From assembly GCA_016202795.1 (NCBI GenBank), contig JACQNY010000034.1, positions 1 to 7,739 on the forward strand: 7,739 nucleotides of DNA, read 5' to 3'. Both the position numbers and the translations under genes were made by a program. The notes under the pieces were generated by a model. The model ran no database searches, was not told where the DNA came from, and was given only the letters and a program-made list of their open reading frames with translations. Origin of the DNA: Candidatus Aenigmatarchaeota archaeon. GTDB lineage: Archaea; Aenigmatarchaeota; Aenigmatarchaeia; JACPZZ01. Below are positions 5,383 to 7,739 of this stretch, one piece after another (the stretch's first letter is position 1; each line of letters starts with the position of its first letter).

Positions 5383-5703
5383 ATGGCATCGGCTGAAATA
5401 AGTAAATTTTTTGATCTGTCCGATATGATTACGGTTCACTCTGCAGAAAGTATCAGGAGACAGGCTGTGGACGAGGCCAAGAGGCTGAAAGCAGTTTTAT
5501 CCAGCGCAAGGATCAGATATGAAGAATCCGGAGAACACGTCAACGGGACTGGTGTGCTGGCCGGTTACGCGCCACGCAGGATTACCGCATACGGGTTATC
5601 AGAACAGTTTTCAAGGTATTCTACGGAAATAAGCAACACTGTAAGATTTTATAGACTAAAAGAACCGAATATGGGTATGAAAGAACCTGTACCTGCACCT
5701 TAA
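5383..5703 (+). CDS. Unrecognised 106-residue protein
   Basis: I do not recognise a family. The product starts MASAEISKFFDLSD, has a likely amphipathic helix (about residues 20-40, with RRQAVDEAKRLKAVLSS), then a glycine- and tyrosine-containing middle part (GTGVLAGYAPRRITAYGL), a stretch RYSTEISNTVRFYRLKE and a short tail rich in Pro and Met (PNMGMKEPVPAP). There is no signal peptide, membrane helix or cysteine pair. A TTG three codons upstream (5374) is an alternative start. It has its own strong promoter and a structured leader. It lies 55 bases before the PRTase-like gene on the same strand; a second TATA-like box lies in that gap, so co-transcription is uncertain. That it is a gene rests on the promoter and the open frame. 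Confidence 0.65.
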   Translation: MASAEISKFFDLSDMITVHSAESIRRQAVDEAKRLKAVLSSARIRYEESGEHVNGTGVLAGYAPRRITAYGLSEQFSRYSTEISNTVRFYRLKEPNMGMKEPVPAP

Positions 5704-5718
5704 GCAGATTAAAATAAC

Positions 5719-5728
5719 CTTTTAAATC
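5719..5728 (+). promoter_or_regulatory. Possible TATA box for the PyrE-like gene
   Basis: CTTTTAAATC is centred about 35 bases before the ATG at 5759. Between them, AGGTCA six bases before the ATG is a poor match to a ribosome-binding site. The signal is moderate, and the gene may also be read from the upstream promoter. Confidence 0.4.
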
Positions 5729-5758
5729 TTTGCCTATATGGTCATTTAACAGGTCAGT

Positions 5759-6922
5759 ATGACAGAACAGGAAAACATTTCCAGGCTTAGACAGCGGCTT
5801 ATAGAGTCTTTGTTTAATTGGGACGTGTTCGAATTCGACGCGCGTCTGTCTCCGGAGTGGGTAGTGCACCCGTTTTTCATGAGACTGGGAAGGGCGCTTG
5901 GCACGGGAAAGCGGTTAAGAGCCTTGCGCGATGTTTACAAACAGTTAGTTCTGGATAACGTCCACGAAGACCCTGATTTCGTTTACGGTCCGGCGCACAA
6001 AGGAATTCCTCTTGCCGCTTTGACAGCAATGGCTATTGGCGAAGACGATTCGACTAAACCGGTTAGTTATGGCTTCAATCTCCCAGGAGACGCTACACGA
6101 GCCGTGCAAAATGTGATTACTGTCGGAAATTATATTGACGACGTAAGTCCTACCGCACGTATATGGTTACCCTTTAGCGAAGTTGACAACTCCAAAAAAT
6201 TGAGAGAATGGGCAAAATACGCTGCGCAGACATGGCACCACAATTACAACACGGAACCTCATCTCAGGAATTTGGGCTTTAACCTGATCCTGGGCGACGG
6301 CTCTGCAATACCAGCCGCGGCAGCGCTTGCCGCGGAACTGGCAGCAAGTTACGACATAGACCCGTACTTCGCAATCCCGCGACGCACAGAAGAGGCTGTC
6401 AAAAGGGCAGCGGACACTTTACGCAGGACACTACCCATATTAGATGGTAACAGGCAAAAAGCGCGTTTATATGCAGCAGAAAGGCTGTTCGTCGGCTATG
6501 TGCCAGACCACGCGAGATACCTGTTGGTTTCTCCGCACAAGGAAGAAACCGATAAGAAAAAGTCCGCCGAGTACGAATTCGGCGCGCCGATGTCGGAAGG
6601 GTCTAAAGCTGTGCTGGTTGACGATTCTAGAATGACCGGGCGTACAACAAACACCATGACAACCAAGCTCCGCCTGAGATATGGAGATCTTAAATTTTTG
6701 GGCGGATTTTACGCTGTTGATATCCAGGAAGTGCCTCCGGACGCGAGGATGGAAAAGACAAACGCTACTTTAACCAGAAACGTTCTTCAGACCGGTTTGC
6801 CCATGACCTCGCTGTTAACCTCCTGGGACATTGCGAATTACTTGCACAGATTAGGCAAACTATCCGACCAAGATTTCCAGAAAGCGGTCGATGCGAGAAG
6901 AATGTACGGCGCACAGGCGTGA
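5759..6922 (+). CDS. Orotate-phosphoribosyltransferase-like protein with a large internal insertion
   Basis: This type I phosphoribosyltransferase-like protein resembles PyrE, which joins orotate to PRPP in pyrimidine synthesis. The N-terminal part through FVYGPAHKGIPLA (74-86) matches PyrE well (FGPAYKGIP in E. coli). The HKEETDKK stretch (260-267) parallels the catalytic-loop RKE.K motif, and KAVLVDDSRMTGRTT (283-297) is the PRPP-binding loop. The C-terminal part (about 330-387, DIANYL...AVDARRMYG) parallels the PyrE tail. At 387 residues it is far longer than the usual 200-220. About 150 extra residues (about 105-255) separate the two signatures. Inside them, LGDGSAIPAAAALAAEL (178-194) echoes the GPAHKGIPLAA region, and VITVGNYIDDVSPTA (119-133) vaguely echoes a PRPP loop, hinting at duplication. 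Substrate uncertain. It ends 4 bases from the convergent RIO2 gene. Confidence 0.7.
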   Translation: MTEQENISRLRQRLIESLFNWDVFEFDARLSPEWVVHPFFMRLGRALGTGKRLRALRDVYKQLVLDNVHEDPDFVYGPAHKGIPLAALTAMAIGEDDSTKPVSYGFNLPGDATRAVQNVITVGNYIDDVSPTARIWLPFSEVDNSKKLREWAKYAAQTWHHNYNTEPHLRNLGFNLILGDGSAIPAAAALAAELAASYDIDPYFAIPRRTEEAVKRAADTLRRTLPILDGNRQKARLYAAERLFVGYVPDHARYLLVSPHKEETDKKKSAEYEFGAPMSEGSKAVLVDDSRMTGRTTNTMTTKLRLRYGDLKFLGGFYAVDIQEVPPDARMEKTNATLTRNVLQTGLPMTSLLTSWDIANYLHRLGKLSDQDFQKAVDARRMYGAQA

Positions 6923-6926
6923 TGCG

Positions 6927-7739
6927 CTACAATTTGTATTTTTTGGCAAAATAGCTTTTTATGTTGTCCAGATCCCGCTCTTTCATTTTATCAGCGTTTT
7001 CATAGTTTGCAGGAATCGCCTGCGACCAGTCTATATAATACAACTCTCCTTCATCGGTGACCATTATGTTAAATTCGGAAAAATCGCCGTGTATCCATTT
7101 TTCCGCGGCTTTTTCATAATCCTCCAGAATCACGTCCAAAACATCCTTCGGGTCTTTCAAAACAACCTTTACCATAATTTTTGCAGGCAGCGACTTTTTT
7201 CCGATAAACTCCATACAAACAGCGTGCCTGTTAATCGCATAAGGCTCCGGCACGGGTATTATGCCGTGCAAACCGTTAAGCGCCCTAAATTCCGTTTGCG
7301 CTTTTGCCCGCGGAACGTTTATTTCGTATTCTTTTATTCCCAAATCGTCAATTATTTTTTTGATGGCAGTCCACGAAAACGACCTTTTGATATTGACAAA
7401 CTCTTTCTGGTTGTAACGGTGCATTTTAACCGCGGCGAACCCGTTTTTAGTTTCAGCAGATATTATCACCGATTCCTTGCCTGTCCCCACAACAGAGCCT
7501 ATGTTTGTTATCACGCCATGTTTTTTGAAATCCCACAATGAAAGGACGTCGAAACCCGTTTCCGTTACCTTGACTGCGACGCCTGTATTCCTGTGTGTGA
7601 AAAACGAGGCGTATTCCATCTTGTTTAATTCGGAAATCAAGAACCCGGTAGTTTTCGGCGAAAACGGAAGCTTTGACGCAACCTCGTCCAGCGGCACATA
7701 CTCATACCTTCTGTGAAGCCCTTCGATGACGCGCAAAAC
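6927..7739 (-). CDS. rio2: RIO2-type atypical protein kinase, 5' end beyond window
   Basis: RIO2 kinases/ATPases act in late maturation of the small ribosomal subunit. At least 270 residues are visible. A winged-helix domain (about 1-75, RVIEGLHRRYEYVPLDEVASKL onward) precedes the nucleotide loop GSVVGTGKESVI (80-91), the lysine in AAVKMHR (K104), the catalytic loop HGDFSEFN (216-223, D218 and N223) and the metal-binding IDWSQ (D236). The N-terminal winged helix favours RIO2 over RIO1. A TTG at 7736-7734 could be read as a start, but the frame stays open to the window edge and the family normally has residues before VIEGLHRRYE, so the true start is probably outside. The stop is 4 bases from that of the convergent PyrE-like gene. 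Confidence 0.9.
   Translation of the reverse strand, partial: VLRVIEGLHRRYEYVPLDEVASKLPFSPKTTGFLISELNKMEYASFFTHRNTGVAVKVTETGFDVLSLWDFKKHGVITNIGSVVGTGKESVIISAETKNGFAAVKMHRYNQKEFVNIKRSFSWTAIKKIIDDLGIKEYEINVPRAKAQTEFRALNGLHGIIPVPEPYAINRHAVCMEFIGKKSLPAKIMVKVVLKDPKDVLDVILEDYEKAAEKWIHGDFSEFNIMVTDEGELYYIDWSQAIPANYENADKMKERDLDNIKSYFAKKYKL

Noticed and set aside
6315..6335. Perfect 8-bp GC-rich inverted repeat with a 5-base loop inside the PyrE-like gene.
   Set aside because: It falls in codons for an alanine-rich stretch (AAAALAAEL) where GC-rich Ala codons produce such symmetry by chance; no link to a transcript end or regulatory site.

Overview
The window reads as a stretch of an archaeal chromosome. 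The evidence is a clamp-loader small subunit (RFC-S), ribosomal protein L40e, an AK6/Fap7-type NTPase, a RIO2-type kinase, and AT-rich TATA boxes placed about 25-36 bases upstream of several start codons, with little sign of Shine-Dalgarno sites. TTG and GTG starts also occur. Genes are very tightly packed, with overlapping stops and a shared promoter gap. Compact genes, several orphans, a divergent UbiA-like protein and an apparently interrupted tRNA would fit a small-genome archaeon, possibly of the DPANN type, but this placement is inference. No mobile element, CRISPR array or prophage is seen, and no gene-free stretch reaches 300 bases.

Layout. Bases 1-105 hold the reverse-strand 5' part of a tRNA-Thr(GGU) gene whose D-arm is split by about 37 extra bases. 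A 32-base hairpin follows, then purD on the forward strand (203-1486). purD converges on, and overlaps by 4 bases, a reverse-strand operon read as L40e, then a degenerate UbiA-like membrane protein, then an orphan zinc ribbon (2771 back to 1483). A second copy of the same hairpin lies between this operon's promoter and the end of htpX (2858-3691, reverse). htpX lies behind an AK6/Fap7-type kinase gene (3725-4225, reverse). A 57-base gap with one good TATA box separates the AK6 gene from the divergent RFC-S gene (4283-5245). Next come a promoter and structured leader (5264-5360), an unrecognised 106-residue protein (5383-5703), an enlarged orotate-phosphoribosyltransferase-like protein (5759-6922), and the 3' part of a RIO2 kinase gene in convergent orientation (6927-7739, running off the window).

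The genes mostly serve core information processing: ribosome (L40e), small-subunit maturation (AK6/Fap7 and RIO2 families), DNA replication (RFC-S) and translation (tRNA). They are mixed with nucleotide synthesis (PurD, the PyrE-like protein) and membrane protein quality control (HtpX).

The items most worth a second look are the interrupted tRNA-Thr, the two-copy hairpin whose stem tips differ by compensatory changes, the PyrE-like protein with about 150 extra residues between its two signature motifs, the 5'-terminal hairpin ahead of the orphan gene next to it, and the UbiA-like protein that has lost most of its catalytic aspartates.
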